Shown here in pieces: positions 25,881 to 35,568 of a stretch of 64,000 nucleotides of DNA. The notes beneath the pieces are model-generated. The model saw only the letters and a program-made list of their open reading frames with translations. It made no database searches and was not told the origin of the DNA. Source of the DNA: Chitinophagaceae bacterium (GTDB lineage: Bacteria > Bacteroidota > Bacteroidia > Chitinophagales > Chitinophagaceae); the NCBI GenBank assembly GCA_947371755.1, contig CANBQT010000008.1, positions 1 through 64,000 on the forward strand. The letters run 5' to 3'. Made by a program: the position numbers and the translations under genes. Within the stretch, counting starts at the first letter, position 1, and every line of letters begins with the position of its first letter.

Positions 25881-25968
25881 AATAAATAATTCATTAACAA
25901 ACTGTGCATAAATGGCACACAACTTCACTCAAAAATAATCGTTATACTTGTATTAAATGCAATCGTAA

Positions 25969-28518
25969 ATGGACAATAATTTTTCAGCACAAGTAAAAGA
26001 GATCATTTCCTTTAGCAGGGAAGAGGCATTGCGTTTGGGGAACGACTTTATAGGAACAGAACATCTCTTATTGGGTTTGATACGCGATGGCGATAATACC
26101 GCCATTAAAGTACTCAAGCAACTCAATATAGACTTGTATGAACTTAGAAAAGAGGTAGAACTCGCAGTAAAGGATAAAACAGGTAAGAATATTGCCAATA
26201 TTAATAGTCTTCCACTCACAAAACAAGCAGAGAAGGTAATTCGGGTTACTGTTTTAGAAGCCAAAGCCTTAAAAAGCCCTTTGGTGGAAACAGAGCACCT
26301 GATGCTAAGCATTCTTAAAAACAAAGAAAATATTGCTACTCAAATTTTAAATCAGTTTGATGTAGACTACGATTTGTTTCGGAATGAATTAGGCATGGTT
26401 GGATCAACCAACCCTAATCCCAGAAGCGAATTTTCTGATGAGAACGAAGATGAATTTGATGAGGAGAAAAGAGGCGCAGGTTATCAGCAACAAAAAGGTG
26501 GTAAAACTGTTCCAGGTGCGAAAAGTAAAACTCCGGTTCTGGATAATTTCGGAAGAGATATTACCAAACTGGCGGAAAGTGGTACACTTGATCCCATCGT
26601 TGGAAGAGAAGCTGAAATAGAACGCGTAAGTCAGATTTTAAGTCGCCGTAAAAAGAATAATCCCATTTTAATCGGAGAACCTGGTGTGGGTAAGACAGCC
26701 ATCGTGGAAGGTCTTGCATTACGCATCGTTCAACGTAAAGTGAGTCGCGTATTGTTCGATAAGAGAGTGATCAGTTTAGACCTTGCAGCATTGGTAGCGG
26801 GTACAAAATATCGTGGTCAGTTTGAAGAACGCATGAAAGCCATCATGAATGAATTAGAGAAAAACAGAGATGTGATTCTTTTCATTGATGAGATCCATAC
26901 CATTGTTGGTGCGGGTGGTGCAAGCGGTTCTTTAGATGCTTCCAACATTTTTAAGCCAGCTCTTGCTAGAGGAGAACTCCAATGTATTGGTGCTTCAACT
27001 TTAGACGAATACCGTATGCACATTGAAAAAGATGGTGCATTGGATCGTCGATTCCAGAAAGTGCTGATCGAGCCACCAAGTGTGGATGAGACCATTATGA
27101 TCTTGAATAATATCAAATCGAAATACGAAGACTTCCATAATGTTACTTATAACGACGAAGCCATTGAAGCTTGTGTGAAATTGAGCGACCGTTATATGAC
27201 TGATCGTTTATTGCCAGACAAGGCAATTGATGTATTAGACGAAGTGGGAGCCAGGGTTCACTTGAAAAATATCAATGTTCCTGAAGAAATCGTAGAGCTC
27301 GAAAAGAAAATTGAAGACGTTAAGAACGAAAAGAATAAAGTAGTGAAGAGTCAGCGCTTTGAAGAAGCTGCTGCACTTCGTGATACAGAAAAGAAATTGG
27401 GAGAAGAGCTGGAAAAAGCAAAAGGAATCTGGGAAGAAGAAAGTAAGAACAAACGCTATCCGATTATTGAAGAACATATTGCCGAAGTGGTGAGTATGAT
27501 GACGGGGATTCCTGTAAAACGTATGGTTCAGGCGGAAACTGAAAAGCTACGCAAGATGAGCGAAGACATGCGTGATATGGTAATTGGTCAGGACGAAGCA
27601 ATTGTGAAAGTGGTGAAAGCCATTCAAAGGAATCGCGTGGGTTTAAAAGATCCCAAGAAACCAATTGGTACTTTTATTTTCCTTGGTCCAACAGGAGTTG
27701 GTAAAACTGAATTAGCACGTTCACTTGCCCGTTATATGTTCGATTCAGAAGATGCGTTGATTCGTATTGATATGAGCGAATACATGGAGAAATTTACAGT
27801 GAGTCGCTTAATAGGTGCACCTCCCGGATATGTGGGATATGAAGAAGGTGGTCAGCTTACAGAAAAAGTACGCCGCAAACCATACTGTGTGATCTTATTG
27901 GATGAGATTGAGAAAGCCCATCCGGATATTTATAATATTCTTTTACAGGTATTGGATGATGGTCAGTTAACAGATGGACTAGGAAGGAAAATCGATTTCA
28001 AAAACACTTTGATTATCATGACTTCCAATATAGGTGTACGCCAGTTAAAAGAGTTCGGTGATGGTGTTGGATTTGCTACTGCAACGAGGGTTCAGAATGC
28101 GGAAGAAAATAATAAAGCGGTGATTGAAAAAGCACTGAAGCGTACTTTCTCTCCTGAGTTTTTGAATCGTATATATGATGTGATCATCTTCAATGCATTA
28201 ACAAAAGAAAACATCTTCAATATCATCGATATTTTGATGAAGGGTGTTACCAAGCGTTTACAAAACTTAGGATTCTCTATGGAATTAACTCTAGAAGCAA
28301 AAGAGTTCATTGCAGATAAAGGGTATGATGCGCAATTTGGTGCAAGGCCTTTGCATAGGGCGTTACAGAAATATCTGGAAGATCCTTTAGCGGAAGAAAT
28401 CCTGAACCTAAGTGTAAAAGCAGGTGATAAATTGATTGCTGATCTGGATAAAGAAAACGGCAAAATAAAATTCATTTATCAACCCAATGCGGAAGAACCA
28501 AAAACTTCGGAAGCCTAG
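25969..28518 (+). CDS. clpC: ATP-dependent Clp protease ATP-binding subunit ClpC
   Basis: The 849-residue AAA+ unfoldase has a Clp N-domain (about 1-145), an acidic/glycine-rich linker, and AAA domain 1 with Walker A GEPGVGKT (236-243). A UVR-type coiled middle domain with [16 protein letters not shown] begins near 462. AAA domain 2 has Walker A GPTGVGKT (573-580), and the C-terminus carries a D2-small domain. The UVR motif marks ClpC rather than ClpB or ClpA. It unfolds proteins for ClpP, which is not encoded in the window. It is divergent from the STAS gene and ends at a strong terminator. Confidence 0.95.
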   Translation: MDNNFSAQVKEIISFSREEALRLGNDFIGTEHLLLGLIRDGDNTAIKVLKQLNIDLYELRKEVELAVKDKTGKNIANINSLPLTKQAEKVIRVTVLEAKALKSPLVETEHLMLSILKNKENIATQILNQFDVDYDLFRNELGMVGSTNPNPRSEFSDENEDEFDEEKRGAGYQQQKGGKTVPGAKSKTPVLDNFGRDITKLAESGTLDPIVGREAEIERVSQILSRRKKNNPILIGEPGVGKTAIVEGLALRIVQRKVSRVLFDKRVISLDLAALVAGTKYRGQFEERMKAIMNELEKNRDVILFIDEIHTIVGAGGASGSLDASNIFKPALARGELQCIGASTLDEYRMHIEKDGALDRRFQKVLIEPPSVDETIMILNNIKSKYEDFHNVTYNDEAIEACVKLSDRYMTDRLLPDKAIDVLDEVGARVHLKNINVPEEIVELEKKIEDVKNEKNKVVKSQRFEEAAALRDTEKKLGEELEKAKGIWEEESKNKRYPIIEEHIAEVVSMMTGIPVKRMVQAETEKLRKMSEDMRDMVIGQDEAIVKVVKAIQRNRVGLKDPKKPIGTFIFLGPTGVGKTELARSLARYMFDSEDALIRIDMSEYMEKFTVSRLIGAPPGYVGYEEGGQLTEKVRRKPYCVILLDEIEKAHPDIYNILLQVLDDGQLTDGLGRKIDFKNTLIIMTSNIGVRQLKEFGDGVGFATATRVQNAEENNKAVIEKALKRTFSPEFLNRIYDVIIFNALTKENIFNIIDILMKGVTKRLQNLGFSMELTLEAKEFIADKGYDAQFGARPLHRALQKYLEDPLAEEILNLSVKAGDKLIADLDKENGKIKFIYQPNAEEPKTSEA

Positions 28519-28547
28519 GAAAAATTAAAAATTAAAAAGTAAAAAGT

Positions 28548-28582
28548 AAAAAGGTTGTCTGTTTAAAGACAACCTTTTCTTT
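28548..28582. terminator. Bidirectional terminator between clpC and the ROK kinase gene
   Basis: AAAAGGTTGTCT (28549-28560) and AGACAACCTTTT (28567-28578) pair perfectly around six bases, with A and T tracts on both sides. Confidence 0.9.
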
Positions 28583-28600
28583 TATACCTACTACTTCTTC

Positions 28601-28635
28601 TTTTTACTTTTTACTTTTTACTTTTTACTTTTTAC
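28601..28635. repeat. Five tandem copies of the 7-base unit TTTTTAC
   Basis: Five exact copies of TTTTTAC stand head to tail, ending four bases before the ROK kinase stop codon. The complementary unit GTAAAAA also occurs on the other side of the terminator (28538-28552). This is a simple-sequence repeat able to change copy number. Confidence 0.85.
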
Positions 28636-28638
28636 ATT

Positions 28639-29616
28639 TTATTGTATGTCCCAGGCAAGCGCCGATGCTCCTAAGATGGCAGCGTCTGATTCTTTTAAAT
28701 GACTAATCAAGATCTTCACTTTGTTTTGGAATACTTGTATCAGGTTTGCTTCCATACTTTCTCTGGTAGGCTTTAAAATAAGGTCACCAGCTTTTGTAAG
28801 TCCGCCAAATAATACAATAGCAGAGGGGCTGGAGAACATTACAAAGTTTGCTAAAGCCAAGCCAAGAATTTTACCAGTGAAATCAAATATGTCTTTTGCT
28901 AGCTGATCGCCTGCCATAGCAGCATCGTATACCTTTTTAGAATCGAGCTGGTCTTTTGGAACATCACGAAGTAAACTCGGGGTATCAGAATTGGCTAATA
29001 ATTCAATAGCAGTATTGCGAACTCCTGTTGCAGATGCATAACTTTCTAAGGAACCTTTTTTTCCAGTGCCTTCGTGGTAACGTCCATCAGGTATCACAAT
29101 CACATGACCTAATTCACCAGCAAATCCATCATGACCATAGATCAGATTACCGTTTGCAACAATGCCACTACCAACCCCAGTACCCAAAGTGATCATAATG
29201 AAATCATTCAGATCTTTTGCGGCACCATATTTCATTTCACCCAATGCCGCGGCATTGGCATCATTTGTAACAACAACCGGTAATTTGAATTCATCCTGAA
29301 TTAAACGAGCTAATGGAATGATTCCTTTCCAGGGAAGATTAGGAGCATATTCAATAGTGCCAGTGTAAAAATTCCCATTAGGAGCTCCTACGCCAATTCC
29401 ACGAATTCTACCAATTCCCCCAACATTATCAATTAAAGGTTGTACGTTTTTGTGCAATTCTGCAATGAACCCCTCAATGGTGTCATATCCTCTGGTAGAC
29501 ATATCACTTGAAAAAAGCACATTGCCTTCTCTGTCAACAATTCCAAATTTAGTTCCTGTGCCTCCGATATCGATTCCTATCGCTAATTGTTCCATGCTTA
29601 CGTTACTGAGTGCCAT
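28639..29616 (-). CDS. ROK family sugar kinase (glucokinase-like) lacking the usual zinc cysteines
   Basis: The 325-residue protein has the ASKHA/ROK fold: phosphate loop IGIDIGGTGTKFG (13-25), the catalytic-aspartate block VVVTNDANAAALGE (114-127), and LGTGVGSGIV (144-153). Where canonical ROK kinases have a CxCGxxGCxE zinc site, residues 180-191 here read YHEGTGKKGSLE with no cysteine, although His171 in ELGHVI remains. It would phosphorylate glucose or a related hexose in the cytoplasm. It lies 24 bases after the FHS transporter gene on the same strand, so uptake and phosphorylation are probably coupled. Hexose specificity is inferred. Confidence 0.88.
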   Translation of the reverse strand: MALSNVSMEQLAIGIDIGGTGTKFGIVDREGNVLFSSDMSTRGYDTIEGFIAELHKNVQPLIDNVGGIGRIRGIGVGAPNGNFYTGTIEYAPNLPWKGIIPLARLIQDEFKLPVVVTNDANAAALGEMKYGAAKDLNDFIMITLGTGVGSGIVANGNLIYGHDGFAGELGHVIVIPDGRYHEGTGKKGSLESYASATGVRNTAIELLANSDTPSLLRDVPKDQLDSKKVYDAAMAGDQLAKDIFDFTGKILGLALANFVMFSSPSAIVLFGGLTKAGDLILKPTRESMEANLIQVFQNKVKILISHLKESDAAILGASALAWDIQ

Positions 29617-29640
29617 CTTTATAAATAATTAATTGAAAAA

Positions 29641-31248
29641 TTAGTGACCACCACCTACTTGTTCGTCGAAATCTAAACCTTGTGATTTTAAAACACTTTT
29701 CAATTTTAAAGCTAATAAAACAAGAATAAAGAATCCTGCTGCCGCTAATAAATATGAATGATGCATTCCAATGGAAGGATTATCTCCAAATGCACCCTGT
29801 AATGGTGGTATGATTGCTCCTCCTAAAATCATCATAATTAAAAATGCAGAACCCTGACTGGTATACTTTCCTAGCCCACCTACGCTTAACGAGAAAAAGC
29901 AAGGCCACATAACAGAACAAAATAAACCGCCAGCCATAAAAGAGTATACAGATAAGATACCTGTTGTAAATACTCCAGTCAACATGGAGATACCTGCAAG
30001 CGAAGACACTATTACTAATGTCTTGACTGGCTTTTGTTGGCCGAAGAAAAATGCAATAACAGCAATAAGGATGAAAACTGCATATCCGTATAAATCGGTA
30101 ATGTCATTTCCATAAATTTTACTAACCCCTAATACAACACCGAAAGCAATAAATGGTACGATAACCATCATGATTTTGTTAACGATACCTTTTAAGTTGA
30201 AAACGCTAATTGCACCGGTCCATCTTCCAATCATCAAACTTCCCCAATAAAGAGAAACATATTTGGATATTTTGCTTTCATCTAATCCTAATTCACTTAA
30301 ATAACCTGGAGTTTTTAAAAGAGCTCCAAAATTGTTGTCAATTGTAACCTCAATTCCAACATAAACAAATATTCCAATCATGCCATAAATCAATTGCTGA
30401 TACTTCATGGCACCCCAACCCTCACTATTTTTTACTGCTTGATTATTGGAATAGAATAAAACTCCTAAAACAGAAACAATTGTCATTAATAAAAGTGTCA
30501 ATTTTGGAATTTCAGTTAATTGACCAATCACAATAACTCCTCCAATTAACAAAGTCATTATTAAAAGCGAAGAGGAAGCTTTGTTTGCTTTTTCAAACTT
30601 CTCATCATTTTTTCCATCAGGAAGGTTTGATATAGAAAAAATAATAGCAACAGCAGCAAAAACACCAGCTACAATTAAATAAAGGACATTAATATTCGTA
30701 ACAGTTACAACTGCATTTTTAGCATCTGCAGAACCGAATAAGAAAAAGCTAACAATTAATGGCCCTAAGGTGGTACCTAAAGAGTTAACGCTGCCTCCTA
30801 AATTAAGTCTGTGTGACCCGGTTGAAGGGTCCCCTAAAACAATTGCAAAAGGTTGAGCAGATGTTTGTTGTAAGGAAAATCCAAGTGCTACAACAAAAAA
30901 CGAAGCAAGAATAGCAGGGAATGAATTTGCATTTGCAGAAGGAATAATTAATAAAGCGCCTACTACTGAGATCAATAAACCGTAAATAATACCTTTTTTG
31001 TATCCAATCTTATTAAGAATATCATATCCAATAATATTGGATGTAATAAATAAAATTAACGAGCCAATAAAATATGCCCCGTAAAATGCTGATCCGATCA
31101 ATTGGGATTGGAATTGGTTCAGGTTAAAATGTGTTTTACAAAATGGAATGAATATACTGTTAGATGCAGCAATAAATCCCCAGAAAAAGAATACGATTAC
31201 TAAAGTTGCAAGAGCACCAGAATTGGTGGGTTGTTTTTGTTGAGTCAT
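29641..31248 (-). CDS. FHS-family sugar MFS transporter (glucose/galactose-type)
   Basis: From ATG 31248 (a TTG lies nine bases upstream) the protein has 535 residues with at least 12 transmembrane helices. The first helix carries FFFWGFIAASNSIFIPF, and FIGSLILFI and DILNKIGYKKGIIYG follow, as in the fucose/glucose-galactose-H+ symporter group of the major facilitator superfamily. The length exceeds typical FHS proteins (about 410-440) because of extended central and C-terminal loops and helices. It probably imports hexose across the inner membrane and is the first gene of a unit with the ROK kinase. It is divergent from glgA with 139 bases between the starts. Confidence 0.85.
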   Translation of the reverse strand: MTQQKQPTNSGALATLVIVFFFWGFIAASNSIFIPFCKTHFNLNQFQSQLIGSAFYGAYFIGSLILFITSNIIGYDILNKIGYKKGIIYGLLISVVGALLIIPSANANSFPAILASFFVVALGFSLQQTSAQPFAIVLGDPSTGSHRLNLGGSVNSLGTTLGPLIVSFFLFGSADAKNAVVTVTNINVLYLIVAGVFAAVAIIFSISNLPDGKNDEKFEKANKASSSLLIMTLLIGGVIVIGQLTEIPKLTLLLMTIVSVLGVLFYSNNQAVKNSEGWGAMKYQQLIYGMIGIFVYVGIEVTIDNNFGALLKTPGYLSELGLDESKISKYVSLYWGSLMIGRWTGAISVFNLKGIVNKIMMVIVPFIAFGVVLGVSKIYGNDITDLYGYAVFILIAVIAFFFGQQKPVKTLVIVSSLAGISMLTGVFTTGILSVYSFMAGGLFCSVMWPCFFSLSVGGLGKYTSQGSAFLIMMILGGAIIPPLQGAFGDNPSIGMHHSYLLAAAGFFILVLLALKLKSVLKSQGLDFDEQVGGGH

Positions 31249-31387
31249 GGCAAGCAATATATTGGTTGGTAAATTGAATAGGCTGTAAAATAAATATATT
31301 TTATCAAGCAGAAAACTTTAAATGTTTTTTGCCCTTATGCCAATTCATTCATAAATTGAATGCAAATCAAGGAATTAAATAGATCCG

Positions 31388-32803
31388 ATGGAGATTGTTC
31401 ATATAAGTGCAGAATGCTATCCAATGGCTAAAGCCGGAGGCTTAGGTGATGTGGTTGGGGCCCTGCCCAAATACCAATGTCAGGCTGGTCATATTGCCAA
31501 AGTGGTCATGCCTATGTACCGCACCAAATTTTTATATGCTAACGAATGGGTGGTGGATTTTAAAGGAACCGCCAATCTGGGCGATTGGTTCTTCGATTAT
31601 ACCATCATTAGGGAGAAAAAGAATTCACTTGGCTTTGATCTTTATTTAGTGGATATCAACGGACTTCTCGATCGCGAAAAAATTTATGGATATGATGACG
31701 ATACCGAGCGTTTTACAGGTTTTCAGATTGCCGTAGTGAATTGGTTAGCAAGTTGGGAACATAGGCCTGATGTGGTGCATTGCCACGATCATCAGTCTGC
31801 GCTGGTTCCCTTTATGATGAAACACTGTTTTAATTATCGTCATCTTAGTCGAATCCCCACTGTATTTACCATTCATAACGGACAATATCAGGGTTGGATG
31901 GATTGGAGTCAAAGTACCCTGATTCCAGATTGGGATGAATGGAAAACGGGTTTATTGGAATGGGGTGGTCGCATCAATCCAATGGCCTCAGCTATCAAAT
32001 GTGCAGATAAGGTAACTACCGTTAGTCAAAGCTATATGGAAGAACTGTTTTGGGATGCAAATGGGTTGGAAGCTTTATTTGAATATGAAAAAGGCAAGTG
32101 TTGCGGAATCTTAAATGGTATCGACAATGAGATTTGGAACCCAGGATCTGATACCTATATTGAAGATCATTTTTCTGTGAAGACTGTCACAGAAGGAAAA
32201 CAGAAGAATAAGGAATTATTGTGCAGCAAATTTGGATTAGACGCCCAACACCCACTATTTGTATTTATTGGGCGATTAGTAGGCGAAAAAGCTGCGGATA
32301 TTTTACATGATGCCATTGCCACTGCCATTTCTCAAACAAAGGGAGCTGCAAGTTTTTTCATTTTAGGTAGCGGACAAACTGATGTAGAGTGGGCTTTGCA
32401 GCAATTATCCTATCAACACCCAGGTGTATATAACGCCTACATTGGGTATAACGAAGCATTGAGTCATCTGATCTATGCCGGTGCAGATTTCTTATTAATG
32501 CCAAGCAGAGTAGAACCTTGTGGACTTAATCAGATGTATGCCATGCGCTATGGAACGGTGCCAGTTGTGAGAAGTACTGGTGGATTAAAAGATACCGTTG
32601 TAGACATGGGCGATCCTGACGGATATGGTATTCGTTTTAATCATGCATCAGTTGATGATTTAGTGTATTCGATACATAGAGGTGTATCAGTTTATCAGGA
32701 CGAAGTGCAGATGGAAAAAATGCGAAGTACAATGATGCAAATCGATAATAGTTGGGAAGCAACTGTTCAAAAATATATTAACCTATATCAATCAATTATT
32801 TAA
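31388..32803 (+). CDS. glgA: Glycogen synthase
   Basis: The 471-residue GT5 enzyme has the N-terminal ADP-glucose site AKAGGLGDVVGALPK (14-28, Lys15). The C-terminal catalytic block is PSRVEPCGLNQMYAMRYGTV, followed by STGGLKDTV. It adds glucose from ADP-glucose to growing alpha-1,4-glucan chains. Length is normal. glgC follows 18 bases downstream, so the two are very probably one operon. It is divergent from the FHS transporter-ROK kinase pair, which places uptake and storage genes back to back. Confidence 0.96.
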   Translation: MEIVHISAECYPMAKAGGLGDVVGALPKYQCQAGHIAKVVMPMYRTKFLYANEWVVDFKGTANLGDWFFDYTIIREKKNSLGFDLYLVDINGLLDREKIYGYDDDTERFTGFQIAVVNWLASWEHRPDVVHCHDHQSALVPFMMKHCFNYRHLSRIPTVFTIHNGQYQGWMDWSQSTLIPDWDEWKTGLLEWGGRINPMASAIKCADKVTTVSQSYMEELFWDANGLEALFEYEKGKCCGILNGIDNEIWNPGSDTYIEDHFSVKTVTEGKQKNKELLCSKFGLDAQHPLFVFIGRLVGEKAADILHDAIATAISQTKGAASFFILGSGQTDVEWALQQLSYQHPGVYNAYIGYNEALSHLIYAGADFLLMPSRVEPCGLNQMYAMRYGTVPVVRSTGGLKDTVVDMGDPDGYGIRFNHASVDDLVYSIHRGVSVYQDEVQMEKMRSTMMQIDNSWEATVQKYINLYQSII

Positions 32804-32821
32804 ACCCTATAATCAATACAT

Positions 32822-34105
32822 ATGGATAATTTTTCGAAATCAGTGGTGGCCGTAATCCTAGGCGGAGGGGCAGGAAGCAGACTATCTCCCTTAACTGCTA
32901 CCAGGTCAAAACCCGCAGTACCAATTGCTGGTAAGTATCGTTTAGTGGATATTCCTATTAGTAACTGTATTAATAGCAGTATCAATAGGATGTTTGTATT
33001 GACTCAGTTTAATTCTGCTTCACTTAATAAACATATCAAGAATACCTACCACTTTAGTGCTTTTAGTTCTGGATTCGTAGACATTCTTGCAGCAGAGCAA
33101 ACACCTGATAATCCAGGATGGTTTCAGGGAACTGCAGATGCTGTGAAGCAATCACTGCGCCATATTGGAAATTTTGATTACGAATATATTTTGATCCTAA
33201 GTGGGGATCAATTGTATCAAATGGACTTCAGTGAAATGATTGCTAATCATAAAGCTCAGGGTGCAGACATTACCATTGCTACTATTCCAGTAGGTGATCG
33301 TGAGGCTCCAGAATTTGGAATTTTAAAAACCAATGAGGAACATTTTATTACTTCATTTATTGAAAAACCTAGTAAAGATCTTTTACCAGAATGGACAAGT
33401 GATACAGGGGAAGAAATGCATAAAGAAGGTAGAAACTATCTGGCATCAATGGGTATTTATATTTTCAATAAGAAAATTCTGGATCATCTTTTATATGAAA
33501 AGAATCCAAAAGCAACTGATTTTGGAAAAGAGATCATCCCGGAATCCATCGACAATCATAAAGTAATCAGTTATCAATACGATGGTTACTGGACTGATAT
33601 CGGAAACATTTATTCATTCTTTGAAGCAAACCTTGCTTTAACCGATGATGTACCGGCTTTTAATCTTTTTGATAATAATAAAACTGTTTATAGTCGTGCA
33701 AGAATGTTGCCTCCTGCAAAAATTAGCGGCACTACTTTAGAGAAAACAATTATAGCAGAAGGATCTATCATCAACGCCAGCAGAATAGAACAAAGCGTGG
33801 TAGGTATCAGATCAAGAATTGGTCATGGCACTACGGTGGTAAGTACTTATATCATGGGTAACGATTACTACGAAACACTTTCTGAAATGGAGTCGAACAA
33901 GGCTAAAGGTTTGCCTTTAATTGGAATCGGAGAGCGTTGTTATATTAAAGACGCCATCATCGATAAGAACTGCCGGATTGGGAATGATGTGAAGATCATT
34001 GGCGGTAAGCATTTACCGAATAGTGATCATCCACTTTATGCAGTGAAAGACGGTATCGTGGTAGTTAAAAAAACTGCCATCCTTCCGAACGGTTTCGTAA
34101 TTTAA
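32822..34105 (+). CDS. glgC: Glucose-1-phosphate adenylyltransferase
   Basis: The 427-residue protein has the nucleotide-binding motif GGGAGSRLSPLTATRSKPA (14-32) with the conserved arginine and Lys30. VPIAGKYRLVDIPISNC follows, and a C-terminal left-handed beta-helix carries hexapeptide repeats. It makes ADP-glucose from ATP and glucose 1-phosphate, the committed step of glycogen synthesis, and is typically controlled by glycolytic intermediates. It follows glgA in the same unit and ends at a strong terminator. Confidence 0.96.
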   Translation: MDNFSKSVVAVILGGGAGSRLSPLTATRSKPAVPIAGKYRLVDIPISNCINSSINRMFVLTQFNSASLNKHIKNTYHFSAFSSGFVDILAAEQTPDNPGWFQGTADAVKQSLRHIGNFDYEYILILSGDQLYQMDFSEMIANHKAQGADITIATIPVGDREAPEFGILKTNEEHFITSFIEKPSKDLLPEWTSDTGEEMHKEGRNYLASMGIYIFNKKILDHLLYEKNPKATDFGKEIIPESIDNHKVISYQYDGYWTDIGNIYSFFEANLALTDDVPAFNLFDNNKTVYSRARMLPPAKISGTTLEKTIIAEGSIINASRIEQSVVGIRSRIGHGTTVVSTYIMGNDYYETLSEMESNKAKGLPLIGIGERCYIKDAIIDKNCRIGNDVKIIGGKHLPNSDHPLYAVKDGIVVVKKTAILPNGFVI

Positions 34106-34111
34106 CTCATT

Positions 34112-34143
34112 AAAAAAACATCCCTTTTTGGGATGTTTTTTTA
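34112..34143 (+). terminator. Terminator of the glgAC operon
   Basis: AAAAACATCCC and GGGATGTTTTT pair around a T-rich loop (TTTTT), followed by more T residues to 34143. Confidence 0.9.
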
Positions 34144-34195
34144 TTTACTTTTACCTTCATGTAATTATTACACATTACACCTTCAATTGATTGCT

Positions 34196-35542
34196 ATGGC
34201 CCTTGCTAACAGTTTTTCGTCTAATTCAAACAGCTCAAAACCTGTTTTAAGTTTCTGGAAAATCTGGAATATCAGTTTTGGATTCTTAGGAGTACAAATT
34301 GGATATTCTTTACAAAATGCCAATACCAGTAGAATACTATCTGCTATTGGTGCTGATCCCCATAATTTGAGTTTATTCTGGTTGGCAGCACCTGTGGCTG
34401 GTTTAATTGTTCAACCAATCGTGGGTATGTCTAGTGATAAAACCTGGACGAGATTAGGAAGAAGAATTCCTTTTATTCTAGGTGGCTGTATTGTTTCTGC
34501 ATTGGCGATGTTCTTTATGCCAAATTCAGAACACTTTGCAGCATTATTGCCAGCATTAATTTTCGGGGCTACGATGTTATTGTTGATGGACACTTCCTTC
34601 AATGTAACCATGCAACCTTTCAGAGCCCTGGTAAGCGACATGCTTCCTGAAAGTCAGCGTAATAAAGGGTATGCCATTCAAAGTTTCTTAATCAATACAG
34701 GTGCATTCGTAGGCTCCATGCTACCTTATTTATTGACCAATGTTTTTAATGTATCTAATGAACCAAACCCTGGTGATAAAGTAGCACCTACCGTGATCTA
34801 TGCCTTTTATTTTGGAGGAGCTGCTTTGTTATTAAGTGTTTTATGGACATCATTCAGAACAAAAGAATATCCTCCTGAAGAATATGCGAAGTACAACAAT
34901 ATCGACACAACTGAAACTGAAAAAGTTCCTTTTAGTGCATTATTGAAAAATATTCCTGCTACTATGTGGCAGCTTTCTATCACACAATTTTTTTCCTGGT
35001 TTTCACTATTTCTCATGTGGGTGTATACTACACAAGCAATTGCTCAAAATATATGGGGCACCACAGATCCTCATTCAAAATTATTTAATGAAGCGGGAGA
35101 TTGGACAGGTGTAATCTTTGCAGCATATAGTTTGTTTGCCGCATTATATTCTTTGGTCCTGACATCTATCACTGACAAATTAGGCAGAAAAAATACCTAC
35201 ATGCTTTCGCTACTATGCGGTGGGATAGGATTGATGTCAATGATGTTTATTACAGATAAAAATCTTTTGTTTATACCGATGATTGGTGTGGGTATTGCCT
35301 GGGCTGCTATACTTGCTTTACCTTATGCCATTCTTTCTTCTTCATTGCCACCAAAACAGACAGGTGTTTATATGGGAATCTTCAATGCTACCATTACCAT
35401 CCCACAAATTGCTGCCGGACTATTAGGCGGACTTGCTTTAACACTTGTTGGTGAAAAAGCAGTGAATGTAGTAGGTCTGGCAGGGGCTTCGATGATCATT
35501 GCAGGTGTTTGTGCAAAGCTGGTGATCAAATCGAAAGATTGA
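34196..35542 (+). CDS. MFS transporter, SLC45/GPH-like (maltose or other glycoside)
   Basis: I choose ATG 34196; an upstream in-frame start would lie in the glgC terminator. The 448-residue protein has 12 predicted helices and MFS loop motifs: GMSSDKTWTRLGRRIPFILGG between helices 2 and 3, and TDKLGRKNTYM in the second half. The opening FWKIWNISFGFLGVQIGYSLQNANTSR resembles the SLC45/sucrose-maltose transporter group. The next gene, 26 bases downstream, is a periplasmic maltodextrinase-like GH13 enzyme, which supports uptake of its products. Substrate is inferred from context. Confidence 0.85.
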   Translation: MALANSFSSNSNSSKPVLSFWKIWNISFGFLGVQIGYSLQNANTSRILSAIGADPHNLSLFWLAAPVAGLIVQPIVGMSSDKTWTRLGRRIPFILGGCIVSALAMFFMPNSEHFAALLPALIFGATMLLLMDTSFNVTMQPFRALVSDMLPESQRNKGYAIQSFLINTGAFVGSMLPYLLTNVFNVSNEPNPGDKVAPTVIYAFYFGGAALLLSVLWTSFRTKEYPPEEYAKYNNIDTTETEKVPFSALLKNIPATMWQLSITQFFSWFSLFLMWVYTTQAIAQNIWGTTDPHSKLFNEAGDWTGVIFAAYSLFAALYSLVLTSITDKLGRKNTYMLSLLCGGIGLMSMMFITDKNLLFIPMIGVGIAWAAILALPYAILSSSLPPKQTGVYMGIFNATITIPQIAAGLLGGLALTLVGEKAVNVVGLAGASMIIAGVCAKLVIKSKD

Positions 35543-35568
35543 TTTAGGTGGGTTTAAATTAAATTTAT

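Noticed and set aside
28601-28635. TTTTTAC tandem repeats as regulatory iterons or an origin
   Set aside because: The unit is simple A/T-rich sequence at the end of a gene, with no DnaA boxes or replication genes beside it. Slippage is the plainer explanation.
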